Shown: positions 26,822 through 37,324, counted from the first letter of the stretch. The stretch: 64,000 bases of DNA from Halococcus agarilyticus (GCF_000334895.1 NZ_BAFM01000003.1:174121-238120); one strand, 5' to 3'. Numbers and translations: made by a program. Notes: generated by a model from the letters alone, not told the origin.

Positions 26822-29221
26822 ATGCCCTCGCTCCAGTCGACGCTCGACGAGGAGGGGGTCGCCGCCGAGCTCGCGGAGGGCCAGCGCGCGATCTCCATCG
26901 CCGAGTTCTTCGAGAAGAACAAGCACATGCTCGGGTTCGACAGCGGAGCCCGGGGCCTCGTCACCGCCGTCAAGGAGGCCGTCGACAACGCCCTCGACGC
27001 CGCCGAGGAGGCCGGCCACCTCCCCGACATCTACATCGAGATCGAAGAGGTCGGCGACTACTATCGTCTGGTGGTCGAGGACAACGGGCCAGGGATCACC
27101 GCCGACGAACTCCCGAAGGTGTTCGGCAAACTCCTCTATGGCTCCCGGTTCCACAAGCGCGAACAGGCTCGGGGCCAGCAGGGGATCGGCATTTCGGCGG
27201 CGGTGCTTTACTCCCAGCTCACCAGCGGCAAGCCCGCGAAGATCACGAGCCGGACACAGGGCAGCGAGGACGCCAAATACTTCGAGCTCATCATCGACAC
27301 CGACACCAACGAGCCCGAGGTCTCGGTCGACGAGACGACGACGTGGGATCGGCCGCACGGCACACGGATCGAGCTCGAAATGGAGGCGAACATGCGCGCG
27401 CGCTCCCAGCTCCGGGATTACGTCAAGCACACCGCGGTCGTGAACCCCCACGCCCGGATCGAGCTCCGCGAGCCGAACGGCGAGTTCAAGGCCGAGCGCG
27501 CGACCGACCAGCTTCCCGCCGAAACCGAAGAGATCCGCCCGCATCCCCACGGTGTGGAGCTCGGCACCCTGCTCAAGATGCTCGATTCGACCGACTCGTA
27601 CAGCGTTTCGGGGTTCCTCCAGGGGGAGTTCACCCGCGTCGGGGGAAAAACGGCGACGGGCGTGATCGAGCGGTTCAACGATCACCACTACGGCCGCGAG
27701 ATGGCGTGGCAAACCCCGAAATCCCACGACGTCGCCGATGTCGAAGCCGCCGTCGCGGACGCGGTGGCGAACAAGGGGCGCGAGGCGACCGACGCGTTCG
27801 CGAGCCACGTGGCCGAAAGCGTCGCCGAGCACGATCGGCTCGCTCACCACGAACTCACCGAACTCGTCGCGGCCGCTGCCGACGCTGCCGAAGCCGACAC
27901 GGGGACCGCCTTCGGGGACACGGTACAGGGGAAGGCCGTCGGCGCAGCCTGGAACACGGTCCGAACCGACCTGAACGCCGATCTCTACGCGCTGGTCGAC
28001 GACGCGACGAGCACGCGGAAAGACGATGCTGTCATCGAGTCGTTCGCCGAGCGGTTGAGTGCGAAATTCGACAGCAGCGACGGGGACGGAAGTAGGGAAC
28101 GGGACCGTCTGACCCGCGACACCCTCCGGGGATACGTCGACCGGGCTGCGGATATGACCGCCGAGCGCGACGATGTCTCCTTCGGCGGGACTGCACGCGA
28201 GAACGTGGTCGACGCGATCTGGGACGTCTGTCGCACCGTGCCGGACGAGCCACCGAACGTGCAAGCGATCGCCGACGATCGCGATATCGCGAGCGCGTTG
28301 CTCGACGCGATGCGCGAGACCGACATCATCGCGCCGCCGACGGACTGTCTCTCGCCCATCACGGCGGACCTCGTCCGATCGGGGCTCGAAAAGGAGTTCG
28401 ACGCCGACTTCTACGCATCCGCGACGCGGGACGCCGGCGTTCACGGCGGCGACCCGTTCATCGTCGAAGCGGGGATCGCCTACGGCGGCGAGCTCGCCGC
28501 GGAGGGTGGCGTCGAACTGCTGCGCTTTGCGAACCGCGTCCCGCTGGTCTACCAGCGCGGGGCGTGTGCGACCACCGACGTGCTGAAGGGGATCGGCTGG
28601 CGGAACTACGGGTTGGATCAGCCAGGCGGCTCGGGTCTTCCCAACGGTCCCGCCGTCGTCATGATCCACGTCGCCTCGACGAACGTGCCCTTCACTTCGG
28701 AGTCGAAGGACGCGATCGCGAACGTCCCCGAAATCGAAGACGAGATCGAGCTCGCGGTCAGGGAGGCCGCCCGCGAGCTGAAGAGCTACCTCAACAAACG
28801 CCAGTCGATGCAGCAACGCCGAGAGAAACAGGACGTGCTCTCGACGGTCCTGCCGGAGATGGCCGAAAAACTCGCTGACGTTACCGAACGCGAGCAGTTG
28901 GAGATCGACGACTCGCTCGCGCGGATCATGAACAACGTGCTCGTCGAGCGCCACGTCGAGGACAGTAGGGTAAAGCTCGTCGTCGAGAACCACTCCGGAA
29001 CCAACGAATCACCCGACGTGACCGAGATCGTCTCGGCGGAACCGTCGGCGGTCTCGGACGGCGCGCGCGTGGTCGAGATGGACGGCGAGTGGTTCATCAA
29101 GTGGTCGCCCGAGGTGGGAAGCGACGACGAGACCGTCCTCGAATACGAGATCGACGGCGACGCCAGCTTCGATCTCGACGTCACCGGCGTCGAGAGCGAG
29201 AAACTCACGAACAACGCCTGA
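26822..29221 (+). CDS. top6B: DNA topoisomerase VI subunit B
   Basis: 799 aa from ATG 26822. The GHKL ATPase motifs are clear: [47 protein letters not shown]. The transducer region holds GIAYGGELA and [18 protein letters not shown], and the C-terminus ends in an immunoglobulin-like acidic domain. It is about 270 residues longer than crenarchaeal Top6B; much of the excess lies at about residues 300-520 and contains two similar blocks. With Top6A it relaxes and decatenates DNA. The stop is 22 bp before top6A. Confidence 0.95.
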   Translation: MPSLQSTLDEEGVAAELAEGQRAISIAEFFEKNKHMLGFDSGARGLVTAVKEAVDNALDAAEEAGHLPDIYIEIEEVGDYYRLVVEDNGPGITADELPKVFGKLLYGSRFHKREQARGQQGIGISAAVLYSQLTSGKPAKITSRTQGSEDAKYFELIIDTDTNEPEVSVDETTTWDRPHGTRIELEMEANMRARSQLRDYVKHTAVVNPHARIELREPNGEFKAERATDQLPAETEEIRPHPHGVELGTLLKMLDSTDSYSVSGFLQGEFTRVGGKTATGVIERFNDHHYGREMAWQTPKSHDVADVEAAVADAVANKGREATDAFASHVAESVAEHDRLAHHELTELVAAAADAAEADTGTAFGDTVQGKAVGAAWNTVRTDLNADLYALVDDATSTRKDDAVIESFAERLSAKFDSSDGDGSRERDRLTRDTLRGYVDRAADMTAERDDVSFGGTARENVVDAIWDVCRTVPDEPPNVQAIADDRDIASALLDAMRETDIIAPPTDCLSPITADLVRSGLEKEFDADFYASATRDAGVHGGDPFIVEAGIAYGGELAAEGGVELLRFANRVPLVYQRGACATTDVLKGIGWRNYGLDQPGGSGLPNGPAVVMIHVASTNVPFTSESKDAIANVPEIEDEIELAVREAARELKSYLNKRQSMQQRREKQDVLSTVLPEMAEKLADVTEREQLEIDDSLARIMNNVLVERHVEDSRVKLVVENHSGTNESPDVTEIVSAEPSAVSDGARVVEMDGEWFIKWSPEVGSDDETVLEYEIDGDASFDLDVTGVESEKLTNNA

Positions 29222-29243
29222 AAACACTGATATCACCACTCTC

Positions 29244-30347
29244 ATGAGCACCGATACACCACCCGATATCGACGAATCGGCGCGCGAGCGGCTGATCGAC
29301 CTCGCCGCCGACTTCTACGACCAGTTCGCCGCGGGCGAGATCCCCGAAATGGAGATCCCGACGCGGACGAAATCGAACATCGAGTACGACGAGGAGAGCG
29401 ACGTCTGGGTGTACGGCGACCGCCAGAGCACCCGGAGCGCGAACTCGGTCCGCGGCGCGCGCAAGCTGCTGAAGGCGATCTACACCATCGAGTTCCTCGC
29501 CGACCAGCTCGACGAAGATCGCTCGTCGACCCTGCGGGAACTCTACTACCTCTCGGAAAGCTGGGACGAGGAGGAGGCCCAGTTCAACGATCAGGACGAG
29601 TCGAATCAGCTGGTCGAGGACTTGGAAATCGTCTCGGAGGTGACCCGCGAGGACTTCCACATGCGCCCGGAGGAATCCGGTGCGACCCTGATGGGACCGC
29701 TCCACCTCCGCGAGCAAACTCGCCGGGGCGAGCGCGACATCCACTGTCAGGAGGACGTCGGCGAGGGGGGTTACCAGATCCCGAACAACCCCGACACCAT
29801 CGAGTTCCTCGATCACGACGCCGAGTTCGTGCTCTGTGTCGAGACGGGTGGGATGCGCGATCGGCTCGTCGAAAACGGGTTCGACGACGACTACGGGACG
29901 ATCGTCGTCCACCTCAAGGGTCAGCCGGCGCGCGCGACCAGACGCATCACCAAACGCCTCCACGACGAACTCGATCTTCCCGTGGTGGTGTTCACTGACG
30001 GCGACCCGTGGAGCTATCGGATCTACGGGTCGGTGGCCTACGGCTCGATCAAGTCCGCGCATCTCTCGGACTATCTCGCCACGCCGGAGGCCCAGTTTAT
30101 CGGAATCCAACCCAGCGACATCGTGGAGTATGACCTCCCGACGGACCCGCTCAGCGACTCGGATATCAATGCCCTCGAAAGCGAGCTCACCGATCCACGG
30201 TTCCAGACCGACTACTGGCGCGAGCAGATCGAACTCCAGCTCGACATCGGGAAGAAGGCCGAACAGCAGTCGCTCGCCGCTCGTGGGTTGGACTTCGTCA
30301 CCGACACCTACCTGCCCGAGCGCCTCGACGCGATGGGCGTGCTCTAA
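29244..30347 (+). CDS. top6A: DNA topoisomerase VI subunit A (Spo11 homologue)
   Basis: 367 aa, the usual length. The winged-helix/CAP region ends with [12 protein letters not shown], where the tyrosine pair at 101/102 contains the DNA-cleaving residue. The TOPRIM domain shows [12 protein letters not shown] (metal Glu) and [16 protein letters not shown] (DxD). The C-terminal dimer helices end [14 protein letters not shown]. It makes the double-strand break while Top6B drives ATP-dependent strand passage. Co-transcribed with top6B (22-bp gap). Its stop codon overlaps the end of the convergent lipoprotein gene by 4 bp. Confidence 0.97.
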   Translation: MSTDTPPDIDESARERLIDLAADFYDQFAAGEIPEMEIPTRTKSNIEYDEESDVWVYGDRQSTRSANSVRGARKLLKAIYTIEFLADQLDEDRSSTLRELYYLSESWDEEEAQFNDQDESNQLVEDLEIVSEVTREDFHMRPEESGATLMGPLHLREQTRRGERDIHCQEDVGEGGYQIPNNPDTIEFLDHDAEFVLCVETGGMRDRLVENGFDDDYGTIVVHLKGQPARATRRITKRLHDELDLPVVVFTDGDPWSYRIYGSVAYGSIKSAHLSDYLATPEAQFIGIQPSDIVEYDLPTDPLSDSDINALESELTDPRFQTDYWREQIELQLDIGKKAEQQSLAARGLDFVTDTYLPERLDAMGVL

Positions 30348-31336
30348 GCCGACAGGTCGAAGCGGAGTTCACACGAGAGCTCCGATTCCGGACCCCCCGT
30401 CTCGGCGGTGTGTTCGAACGTCTCCGTGTAACGGTACGTTCCCGGACTCGGCGGTGCGGTGTGGGACGGATGGGTGTCGGTCGTCGGCGAGAGCACCTCG
30501 TACTGTCGGGCGACCGTCTCGCCCGGTTCGATCGTGACCTGTCGACCGATGGCACACACCCTCATTTCGTTCCCCTCGAAGCTGATGCAGCCCTCCTCCT
30601 CGTAGGGTCGCCAGAGCAGGAATCGCTCGTCGGTGTCGACCGCCCCGACGAAGACCGCCCCGAACGGCGGAACCGTTCCCGCGAACACCGCTTGTCTTTC
30701 GGACCCGCCGTTGGTCAACGAGAGTTCGAGCGCGCCGGGATCGTCGGGCGTCACCGCGGCATCGAGCACCCGCGCCCCGAACTCGACGGCCGGCGGTGCG
30801 TCCGGATCCTGTTCGTAGAGTCTGAGTCCACGGTGTGTCGCGACGTCGTCCGTCGAGAAGCCGGTGAAGAGGTCCACCCCGTCGAGCGTTTCGCGGAGCC
30901 CGTCGGGGAGCGTATCGGCACGCCACTCGCCGGTCTGGATAGCGGTCTCGACGGCCTCACGGACGGGCTCCGGTTCCACCTCGTCGATCGTCCGGACGGT
31001 GAGCTCCCGTCCGGTGCGCTCCTCTTCGCGCTCGACGGCGGCCTCGGAATAGGACGACCGCACTGCGAGCACGTACCGGTGGTCGGGACCGTCGGTTTCC
31101 TGCGAGACGGCGAGGTTCTCGATACGGTAGCCGGTGGCGTCGCCGTCCGGCGTGGTCGTCGGTGTGTCTCCCGGTGCGGTCGCTGTCGAGCGCGTGGACG
31201 GGTCCGTTGCCGGCGGTGATCCGTTCGCTATCGTCGTCGTCCGTTGATCCGTGCTCGACGCCTGGCCGCCCGAGCGTCCGCCGGCACAGCCGGCCGTCAC
31301 CCCGACGAGTCCCGCGAGGAGGGCGCGGCGATGCAT
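30344..31336 (-). CDS. Predicted haloarchaeal lipoprotein of unknown function
   Basis: 330 aa. The N-terminus [20 protein letters not shown] has the twin arginine, a hydrophobic core and a lipobox-like AGC, so it is probably exported by Tat and lipid-anchored. A Thr/Ser-rich linker (about 25-65) is followed by a globular acidic domain with two cysteines near GCISFEG and MRVCAIG that could form a disulphide. No enzyme motif is recognised. A Shine-Dalgarno-like GGAGAGTGAT lies just before the ATG. Convergent with top6A. Confidence 0.8.
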   Translation of the reverse strand: MHRRALLAGLVGVTAGCAGGRSGGQASSTDQRTTTIANGSPPATDPSTRSTATAPGDTPTTTPDGDATGYRIENLAVSQETDGPDHRYVLAVRSSYSEAAVEREEERTGRELTVRTIDEVEPEPVREAVETAIQTGEWRADTLPDGLRETLDGVDLFTGFSTDDVATHRGLRLYEQDPDAPPAVEFGARVLDAAVTPDDPGALELSLTNGGSERQAVFAGTVPPFGAVFVGAVDTDERFLLWRPYEEEGCISFEGNEMRVCAIGRQVTIEPGETVARQYEVLSPTTDTHPSHTAPPSPGTYRYTETFEHTAETGGPESELSCELRFDLSA

Positions 31337-31455
31337 ACATCACTCTCCTGTCGGATCGGCAAGTGCTTTTGGTTCGATCGGACCCCGTCATGCCCGATCC
31401 GAGCCCCGTGCCGGGCGTTCACCGAACTGCCGCACATATGTCACGCCATGCCGAG

Positions 31456-31464
31456 CTTATAATA
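31456..31464 (+). promoter_or_regulatory. TATA box of the REC-PAS gene
   Basis: CTTATAATA lies about 27 nt before the ATG at 31487, a textbook position for leaderless transcription. Confidence 0.55.
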
Positions 31465-31486
31465 ACCCGCGTCGACAACGGACGGC

Positions 31487-32275
31487 ATGGAAGCCACGGC
31501 GACCGTGCTGCTGGTGGACGACGAGCCAGGCGTCGCCGAGACCGCGGCCGCGTTCGTCGAGCGGGCGAACGGATCGCTCACGACCACGACCGCGACGAAC
31601 CCGACGGCGGCGCTCGATCGGTTCGAGGAGAACGGGATCGACTGCGTCGTCAGCGACTACGACATGCCCGGGATGGACGGGCTCGCGCTGTTCGAGGCGG
31701 TCGCCGAGCGGGACACCGAGACACCGTTCATCCTGTTCACCGGGAAGGGATCGGAGGAGGTCGCGAGCGAGGCCATCTCGCTCGGCGTCACCGACTACCT
31801 CCAGAAGGAGACCGGCACCGAGCAGTACGAGGTGCTCGCGAACCGGATCGAGAACGCCGTCGCCGCACGCCGCGCCACCGAACGCCTCGATCGGTACGAG
31901 ACGATGATCGAGTCCGTCGACGACGGGCTCTACACGGTCGACGCCGAGGGCCGGTTCACCGCGGTCAACGACTCGTTCGTGGCGCTGACGGGCTACGACC
32001 GCTCGTCGCTCGTCGGGAACGACGTCTCGGTGCTGAAGGACGACGAGACCGTCGAGCGGTTCGAGGAGTGTGTTCGGCGGATGCTGCGCGACGACCGGAA
32101 CGAGGCGTACGTCGAGTTCGACCTCCGGACCGCGGCGGGCGAGGTGATCCCGTGTGAGGATCATCTGGTGTTGCAGACCGACGCCGGGGAGTACGCCGGT
32201 GTGGCTGGCGTCGTTCGTGACGTCTCCGGGCGCGAGCGGCGCGAACCCGACCACGAACGCGATCGAGGTGGATGA
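31487..32275 (+). CDS. Response-regulator receiver plus PAS protein without an output kinase
   Basis: 262 aa. Residues 5-120 are a receiver domain: acidic pair D11-D12 (LLVDDEPG), phosphoacceptor D57 in SDYDMPGMDG, LFTGKGSEEV and the lysine in DYLQKE. Residues about 130-250 are a PAS domain (YETMIESVDDGLYTVDAEGRF ... VVRDVSGRE). Haloarchaeal proteins of this type usually continue into HisKA/HATPase; this one ends soon after the PAS in a basic/acidic tail. It could relay phosphate to a separate partner or be a shortened sensor kinase. No cognate kinase is nearby. Confidence 0.85.
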   Translation: MEATATVLLVDDEPGVAETAAAFVERANGSLTTTTATNPTAALDRFEENGIDCVVSDYDMPGMDGLALFEAVAERDTETPFILFTGKGSEEVASEAISLGVTDYLQKETGTEQYEVLANRIENAVAARRATERLDRYETMIESVDDGLYTVDAEGRFTAVNDSFVALTGYDRSSLVGNDVSVLKDDETVERFEECVRRMLRDDRNEAYVEFDLRTAAGEVIPCEDHLVLQTDAGEYAGVAGVVRDVSGRERREPDHERDRGG

Positions 32276-32427
32276 GGCGGGTGCGCTGACCGGTTCGAGA
32301 AGCGACAGTGCCGTCGGGACCGACGCCGGTCGGACGGGTGGCCGACCGTCCAGCGACGCGGGAGCCGTCCAGCCCCGCCACGGGGTGAGCCGCGGGGTTA
32401 AAGACGCTCGCTCGCACACGGCGAGGC

Positions 32428-33951
32428 ATGTCAGGCTCGGATCTCGCGGCGGCGGTCGAGGACGTGCTCGCGGTCGACGCGGGCGACTTCCGGAGCCGCG
32501 CCGAGGACGAAGCCGCGGTCATCAAGGAGGAACTCGACGCGGGGACGTTCGACAACCCCCAGGCGATCGTGGGGCTCGAATACGAGTTCTACGCCGTCGA
32601 CCGCGAGACCAGCGCCCTCGCGCGCGTCCCACGCCGCCTGCTGGAGTTCATCGGGTTCGAGAAGGAGCTCGGACTCCACAACGCCGAGATGTGCACCAGC
32701 CCCCAGCCGCTCAACGCCTACGGGCTCGCCGCCCAGGAGGCCGAGGTCAACGCCAGGCTCCGGACCGCGCTCGACTGCGTTCGTTCCTCCGGCCTCCGGC
32801 TGGTCAGCGACGGGATGTGGACCATCCCTCCCGAAGGCGAACCCACGGGCCAGTATCTCGGACGGAGCGTCGAGGATCGTGGGGTTCGGATCGCCTCGAA
32901 CATGAGCGATTCGGTGAGATACCACGCGATGGCGAACACCGCGGGCGCGGACGCGGTCGGGATGAACGTCGGCGCGCCCCACGTCTCGCTGTCGGCCGAC
33001 ACCGTGATGCCCGAGAGCCTCATCACCTCGATCCAGCCCCACTATCAGGTCCCCCACGCCGACGACCTGCCCGAGTACTTCCAGTACGCGCTCCGGATCG
33101 CGGGCCCGCTGCTCGCGCTCGGCGTCAACTCCCCGTTCTTCCCGCCGGATCTCTACGACGACGCGCCCGCCGAGCGGATCCTGGATGACGGCTGGATGAG
33201 CCACCGGATCCACGTCTTCGAGGCGATCCTCAATCCCGACGGCGGCACCGGGAAGGTCCGGTTCCCCCGTGATCTCGACTCGGTCGAGGAGGCGGCCGAT
33301 CGGATCGCGGCCGACGACACCATCGTCCCGATGCCGATCGAGGAATCGAACCGGTTCGACGACGCCTTCGCCACCTTCCGGCAGAAACACGGCACCTACT
33401 GGCGGTGGGTCCGGCCGGTGTTCGAGGGCGCGAGCAAATCCGCCGCGAACGCCCGGATCGAGTTCCGCCCGATCGCGGGCCAGCCCACAGTCAGAGACGC
33501 CATCGCCTTCCAGGCCGTCTTCGCCGGCCTGATGGAGAGCCTGACGCGCCGCGAACACCCGGTAGCGAGCCTCGACTGGCAGGACGCCCACGAGAACTTC
33601 TACGCCGCGATGCACGACGGCCTCGACGCCGAGCTGACGTGGGTCACGAACGACGGGCGCGAGACCCACTCATACGACGAGATCTACGCCGACATCTTCG
33701 ACCACGCGAAGGACGGGCTCTCCTCCCGTGGACTCTCCGAGGACGAGGCCGCGAAGTACCTCTGGCCGCTGCGCCAGCGCGCGCGCCGCCGGACCACGCC
33801 GGCCGACTGGAAGCGCCGCGAGGTCCAGGAACGGCTCGCCGACGGCGACGAGTTCGCGGCGGCGGTCCACGGGATGCAGCGCGCGTACATCGATCGCCAG
33901 GCCGACACCGTCATCGGCGACAGCAGTTTCGCCGACTGGCTCGACGACTGA
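32428..33951 (+). CDS. GCS2-family (glutamate-cysteine ligase-like) protein
   Basis: 507 aa. The N-terminal ATP-grasp-like carboxylate-amine ligase signature VGLEYEFYAVDRET and later ELGLHNAEMCTSPQPLNAYG, plus ARIEFRPIAGQPTVRDA near residue 345, match the GCS2 fold. Haloarchaea use gamma-glutamylcysteine as a thiol, but the main enzyme there is GshA; this longer protein may be a paralogue with another amine or amino acid substrate. Single gene; the ATG fits the conserved start. The specific reaction is not established. Confidence 0.75.
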   Translation: MSGSDLAAAVEDVLAVDAGDFRSRAEDEAAVIKEELDAGTFDNPQAIVGLEYEFYAVDRETSALARVPRRLLEFIGFEKELGLHNAEMCTSPQPLNAYGLAAQEAEVNARLRTALDCVRSSGLRLVSDGMWTIPPEGEPTGQYLGRSVEDRGVRIASNMSDSVRYHAMANTAGADAVGMNVGAPHVSLSADTVMPESLITSIQPHYQVPHADDLPEYFQYALRIAGPLLALGVNSPFFPPDLYDDAPAERILDDGWMSHRIHVFEAILNPDGGTGKVRFPRDLDSVEEAADRIAADDTIVPMPIEESNRFDDAFATFRQKHGTYWRWVRPVFEGASKSAANARIEFRPIAGQPTVRDAIAFQAVFAGLMESLTRREHPVASLDWQDAHENFYAAMHDGLDAELTWVTNDGRETHSYDEIYADIFDHAKDGLSSRGLSEDEAAKYLWPLRQRARRRTTPADWKRREVQERLADGDEFAAAVHGMQRAYIDRQADTVIGDSSFADWLDD

Positions 33952-34000
33952 GGGCGGTCGGCGAAACCGCTCCGGAGCGGACAGCCACCCGAACAACAGG

Positions 34001-34008
34001 CTTATTCG
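34001..34008 (+). promoter_or_regulatory. TATA-like box of elp3
   Basis: CTTATTCG lies about 34 nt before the ATG at 34039. Weak but the only AT-rich octamer in the gap. Confidence 0.35.
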
Positions 34009-34038
34009 CGCGACGCGGCGATCTCTTCCAACGACCCG

Positions 34039-35691
34039 ATGAGCACCGAGACGACCGATCCGACCGAAAGCGAGGCGTTCGAGCGGACCTGTGAGGCGCT
34101 GATCGAGCGGGTGCTGGAGGGCGACCTCGAACGCGACGGCGTCGAGGCCGCAAAGCGCGAGGCATGTGCGGAGTTCTCCTCGCCGAAGGTGCCGAAGAAC
34201 TCCGAGATCCTCGATCGTGCGCCCGAGGGCCGCCGCGAGGAGTTAGAGAAGGTGCTCCGACGAAAACCCGTTCGGACCGCTTCCGGGGTTTCGCCGGTGG
34301 CGATCATGACCTCGCCGCAGGGCTGTCCCCACGGCAAGTGTCTCTACTGTCCCGGCGGTCCCGACTCGGAGTTCTCGAGCTCGCAGAGCTACACCGGCCA
34401 CGAGCCCGCCGCGGCGCGCGGCGTCCAGAACGAGTACGATCCCTACGGCCAGGTCACGCTCCGGCTCAACCAGCTCCGCGAGATCGGCCATCCCGTCGAC
34501 AAAGTGGAGTTGATCCTGATGGGCGGAACGATGACTGCGCGGAGCCACGACTACCAGGAGTGGTTCGTCAAGCGCGCACTGGAGGCGATGAACGACTTCG
34601 ATCCCGACGCCGAACCCCATCCCTCCGAGACCGAGAGCTTCGCCCAGGACCCCGAGGAGTACGACTTCGAGTACCTCGAAGACGTGATCGCCGAAAACGA
34701 GCGCGGGCGAGTCAGGAACATCGGGACGACGTTCGAGACCAAACCCGACTGGTGTGACCCCGAGCAGATCGACCGGATGCTCGACCTCGGCGGGACGAAG
34801 GTCGAGGTCGGGGTCCAGACGACCTACGACGAGATCAATCGGGCGATGCACCGGGGTCACGGCACGCAGGCCTCCGTCGACGCCAACCGCAGACTCCGGG
34901 ACGCGGGGTTCAAAGTCGGCTTCCACATGATGCCCGGCCAGCCCGGGATGGACCGGGAGATGTGCATCGAGGATTTCAGACGGCTGTTCGAGGAGTCCGA
35001 ATGGCGGCCGGACTACCTCAAGATCTACCCGATGCTGATCGTTCGCGGCACGGCGACCTACGACATGTGGCGACGCGACGACTTCGAGCCGCTCGGAAAT
35101 GAAGAAGCCGCCGAGCTGGTCGCCGAGATCAAGTCGATGATTCCGAAGTACGTCCGGCTCCAGCGGGTCCAGCGCGACATTCCGGCGGACTTCATCGACG
35201 CGGGTGTCTGGAAGTCGAACCTCCGCCAGCTCGCGCGCCAGCGGATGGCCGACCACGGCTGGACGTGTGACTGTATCCGGTGTCGCGAGGTCGGGATGAA
35301 CGACGAACCCCCACAGAACGTCGAGCGCGACGTTCTGACCTACGAGTCCGGTGGCGGTACGGAACAGTTCATCAGTTACGAGGATCCCGACCGCGACCTC
35401 CTCGTGGGGTTCTGTCGGCTCCGCTTCCCGAACGACCCCGTCCGACGTGAGCTACGGAACGCGGCGATCGTGCGCGAACTCCACGTCTACGGTCCGATGG
35501 TCGAAGTGGGTGGGTCGAGTGCGGACTGGCAGCACAACGGCTACGGCGGCAAACTCCTCGGTCACGCCGAGTCGATGGCCGCCGACGCCGGGTTCGACAA
35601 ACTCAGCGTCATCAGCGGTATCGGCGCGCGCGAGTACTACCGTGATCGAGGCTATCATCAGGACGGTCCCTACGTCTCCAAGCAGGTGTGA
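34039..35691 (+). CDS. elp3: tRNA uridine-34 carboxymethyl-modifying radical SAM/acetyltransferase Elp3
   Basis: 550 aa, the normal archaeal Elp3 length. The radical-SAM cysteines are C96-x4-C101-x2-C104 in GCPHGKCLYCPGGP; EVGVQTTYDEINRAMHRGHG and FHMMPGQPGMDREM follow in the barrel. The C-terminal third is a GNAT domain (VREL HVYGPMVEVG, NGYGGKLLGHAE, YYRDRGYHQDGPYVSK). It uses acetyl-CoA and a 5'-deoxyadenosyl radical to place carboxymethyl on wobble U34; archaeal Elp3 works without the other Elongator subunits. Confidence 0.95.
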   Translation: MSTETTDPTESEAFERTCEALIERVLEGDLERDGVEAAKREACAEFSSPKVPKNSEILDRAPEGRREELEKVLRRKPVRTASGVSPVAIMTSPQGCPHGKCLYCPGGPDSEFSSSQSYTGHEPAAARGVQNEYDPYGQVTLRLNQLREIGHPVDKVELILMGGTMTARSHDYQEWFVKRALEAMNDFDPDAEPHPSETESFAQDPEEYDFEYLEDVIAENERGRVRNIGTTFETKPDWCDPEQIDRMLDLGGTKVEVGVQTTYDEINRAMHRGHGTQASVDANRRLRDAGFKVGFHMMPGQPGMDREMCIEDFRRLFEESEWRPDYLKIYPMLIVRGTATYDMWRRDDFEPLGNEEAAELVAEIKSMIPKYVRLQRVQRDIPADFIDAGVWKSNLRQLARQRMADHGWTCDCIRCREVGMNDEPPQNVERDVLTYESGGGTEQFISYEDPDRDLLVGFCRLRFPNDPVRRELRNAAIVRELHVYGPMVEVGGSSADWQHNGYGGKLLGHAESMAADAGFDKLSVISGIGAREYYRDRGYHQDGPYVSKQV

Positions 35692-35886
35692 GCGGTCCCG
35701 ACCGCGCTCGGTACGTTCGAACTGCTCGACGAGGCGGACCGGGTCACGGACCGATCACCGGATGAACCGACCGACGGCGGAGCGGTCGCCGGTCGAAACG
35801 GTCGTGCGAGCGGTATACATACCCGGAATCGGCCAATTCATTTATTATGGTGGCGCAAGAGGACGGTAGTGGGGCGAGGTCATATG

Positions 35887-35909
35887 GGTGATGCCACGCA
35901 ACGGACCGC
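35887..35909 (+). repeat. 23-bp intergenic motif, copy 2
   Basis: Exact match to 15027-15049, same orientation. Here it follows a TATA-like box by about 45 nt; the other copy has no equally clear upstream box. Confidence 0.6.
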
Positions 35910-36002
35910 AACCCCGTGGTGCGGAGTCGGTTTCGCGTTTCGGACGTTGATTCTGTACGGTCTATAGCGATCGCTGATCGATCACGATCCCCCGACGACG
36001 GC

Positions 36003-36010
36003 AAGTTAAG
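36003..36010 (+). promoter_or_regulatory. TATA-like box of the FAD oxidoreductase gene
   Basis: AAGTTAAG lies about 28 nt upstream of ATG 36035. Confidence 0.4.
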
Positions 36011-36034
36011 CGATCCGAGTTCGTAGGTGAGTCG

Positions 36035-37096
36035 ATGACCGATCACGGGAACGGGCGAGACGAGGCGGTCGCCATCGTCGGCGCGGGTGCGGCGGGTGCG
36101 GGGGCGGCGTACGCACTGCGAGACACCGCGATCGACGTCACCGTCTTCGAGAAGAGTCGTGGAGTCTGCGGCCGCGCCGCCACCCGCCGCAAACACGGCT
36201 GTCGGTACGACCATGGCGCGAACTACTTCAAAGACGAAGACGCCCGAGTAACCGAACTCGTCACGGAGGACCTCGACACCGAGGGCCTAGCGGAGGCCGA
36301 GGGACCGGTCTGGACGTTCGACGCCGACGGAACCATCAGCGAGGGCCGCGACGCCGACGACCACAAGTGGACCTACCGCGCGGGGATCACCCAGCTCGCG
36401 AAACGGCTGTTCGACCGGACGGATGCCACGATCGAGAAATCGACTCGCGTCGGCGGTATCGAGCACGTCGACGGGGGCTGGACGCTTGCGGACACCGACG
36501 GCACTGATCTCGGCCGGTTCGATTCGTTGCTCCTCACCCCGCCAGCACCGCAGACCGCCGACCTGCTCGCGGCCACCGAGTGGAACGACGATCTCCGCAA
36601 CGACCTCGAAACCGCCGTTCGGGACGTGTCCTTCCGGCCGACCATCACTGCGGTCCTGCACTACCCCTTCGAACTCGATCGGCCGTACTACGCGCTGGTG
36701 AACACCGACAAGGACCACGAGATCGGCTGGTGCTCGCGCGAGGAGTGCAAACCAGGCCACGTCCCCGACGGCGAGAGCCTGCTGATCGTCCAGCTGGGGG
36801 CTGACTGGTCGGCCGACCGGATCGACGATCCGCCCGAGGGCGTCACGACCGACGCGGCCGATCTCACCGCCGATCTGCTCAACGACGATCGACTCGCCGA
36901 TCCGGACTGGACCGACTTTCAGGGGTGGCGCTACGCCCAGCCAGGCGACACGGTCGCGTCCGAACCGCTCGACCGCGCCAAAGGCCACGACCTCTTCTTC
37001 GCTGGCGACTGGGTCGCGGGCGAGGGGCGAGTCCATCTCGCGCTCCGGAACGGGCTCGACACCGGCGAGCGGATCGCCGATCGGCTGGAATCGTAG
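36035..37096 (+). CDS. Renalase-like NAD(P)/FAD-dependent amine oxidoreductase
   Basis: 353 aa. The N-terminal FAD-binding Rossmann motif VAIVGAGAAGAGAAYAL is followed by EKSRGVCGRAATRRKHGCRYDHGANYFK, the renalase/protoporphyrinogen-oxidase-like second FAD segment. The C-terminus has DLFFAGDWVAGEGRVHLALRNGLDTGERIA, the usual flavin-closing helix. It probably oxidises a small reduced nicotinamide or amine. Monocistronic. The substrate is not determinable here. Confidence 0.85.
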   Translation: MTDHGNGRDEAVAIVGAGAAGAGAAYALRDTAIDVTVFEKSRGVCGRAATRRKHGCRYDHGANYFKDEDARVTELVTEDLDTEGLAEAEGPVWTFDADGTISEGRDADDHKWTYRAGITQLAKRLFDRTDATIEKSTRVGGIEHVDGGWTLADTDGTDLGRFDSLLLTPPAPQTADLLAATEWNDDLRNDLETAVRDVSFRPTITAVLHYPFELDRPYYALVNTDKDHEIGWCSREECKPGHVPDGESLLIVQLGADWSADRIDDPPEGVTTDAADLTADLLNDDRLADPDWTDFQGWRYAQPGDTVASEPLDRAKGHDLFFAGDWVAGEGRVHLALRNGLDTGERIADRLES

Positions 37097-37183
37097 TCTC
37101 TGATTATTGGCACACCGAGTCGGCTTCCTTCACGAAGTTCGGTGACGACGGCTGATCCGTTTCCGACGAATCCCGTCACGAAT

Positions 37184-37288
37184 GAGAACCGCAGGCCACA
37201 CCCTCCCCAGCCGATTCGCTCCGCTCACTCCGTTCGCTCCGCTCATCCCTCGCACGAGTCGCGCTTCGCGCTCCCGCGCGCCACCGCC
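37184..37288 (+). repeat. Dispersed intergenic element, family B, copy B1
   Basis: About 105 bp beginning GAGAACCGCAGGCCACACCC, with CCTCCCCAGCCGATTC, CTCATCCCTCGCACGA, an imperfect hairpin (GAGTCGCG ctt CGCGCTC) and the end GCGCGCCACCGC. Related copies lie at 57593-57706 and, inverted, 49181-49299. Non-coding; it directly precedes a small membrane-protein gene. Confidence 0.65.
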
Positions 37289-37324
37289 GATGGGGTTATG
37301 CCACTGGCGCGCATGGTCGAAGCG

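Larger units (their letters stand above)
35692..36034. other. Intergenic region (343 bp) with promoter-like element and shared motif
   Basis: No convincing gene of normal size is seen. It contains an AT-rich TTCATTTATTATGG at 35836-35849 resembling a TATA box, the 23-bp motif at 35887-35909, and the promoter of the FAD gene. A 27-codon frame (35884-35967, starting MGDATQRTATPW) covers the motif but has no support as a protein. A small transcribed RNA starting near 35870 is possible. Confidence 0.4.

Noticed and set aside
26792..28993. A 733-codon minus-strand frame antisense to top6B
   Set aside because: Same reason: it is the complement of a fully recognisable gene and has no independent support.
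35884..35967. A 27-codon frame (MGDATQRTATPW...) over the shared 23-bp motif
   Set aside because: The other motif copy does not keep this reading frame beyond the motif, so the shared sequence is not explained by a conserved peptide.
37142..37324. Upstream extension of the small membrane protein at 37325
   Set aside because: The extra codons run through the family B repeat and give His/Pro/Arg-rich sequence, so a later start was chosen.
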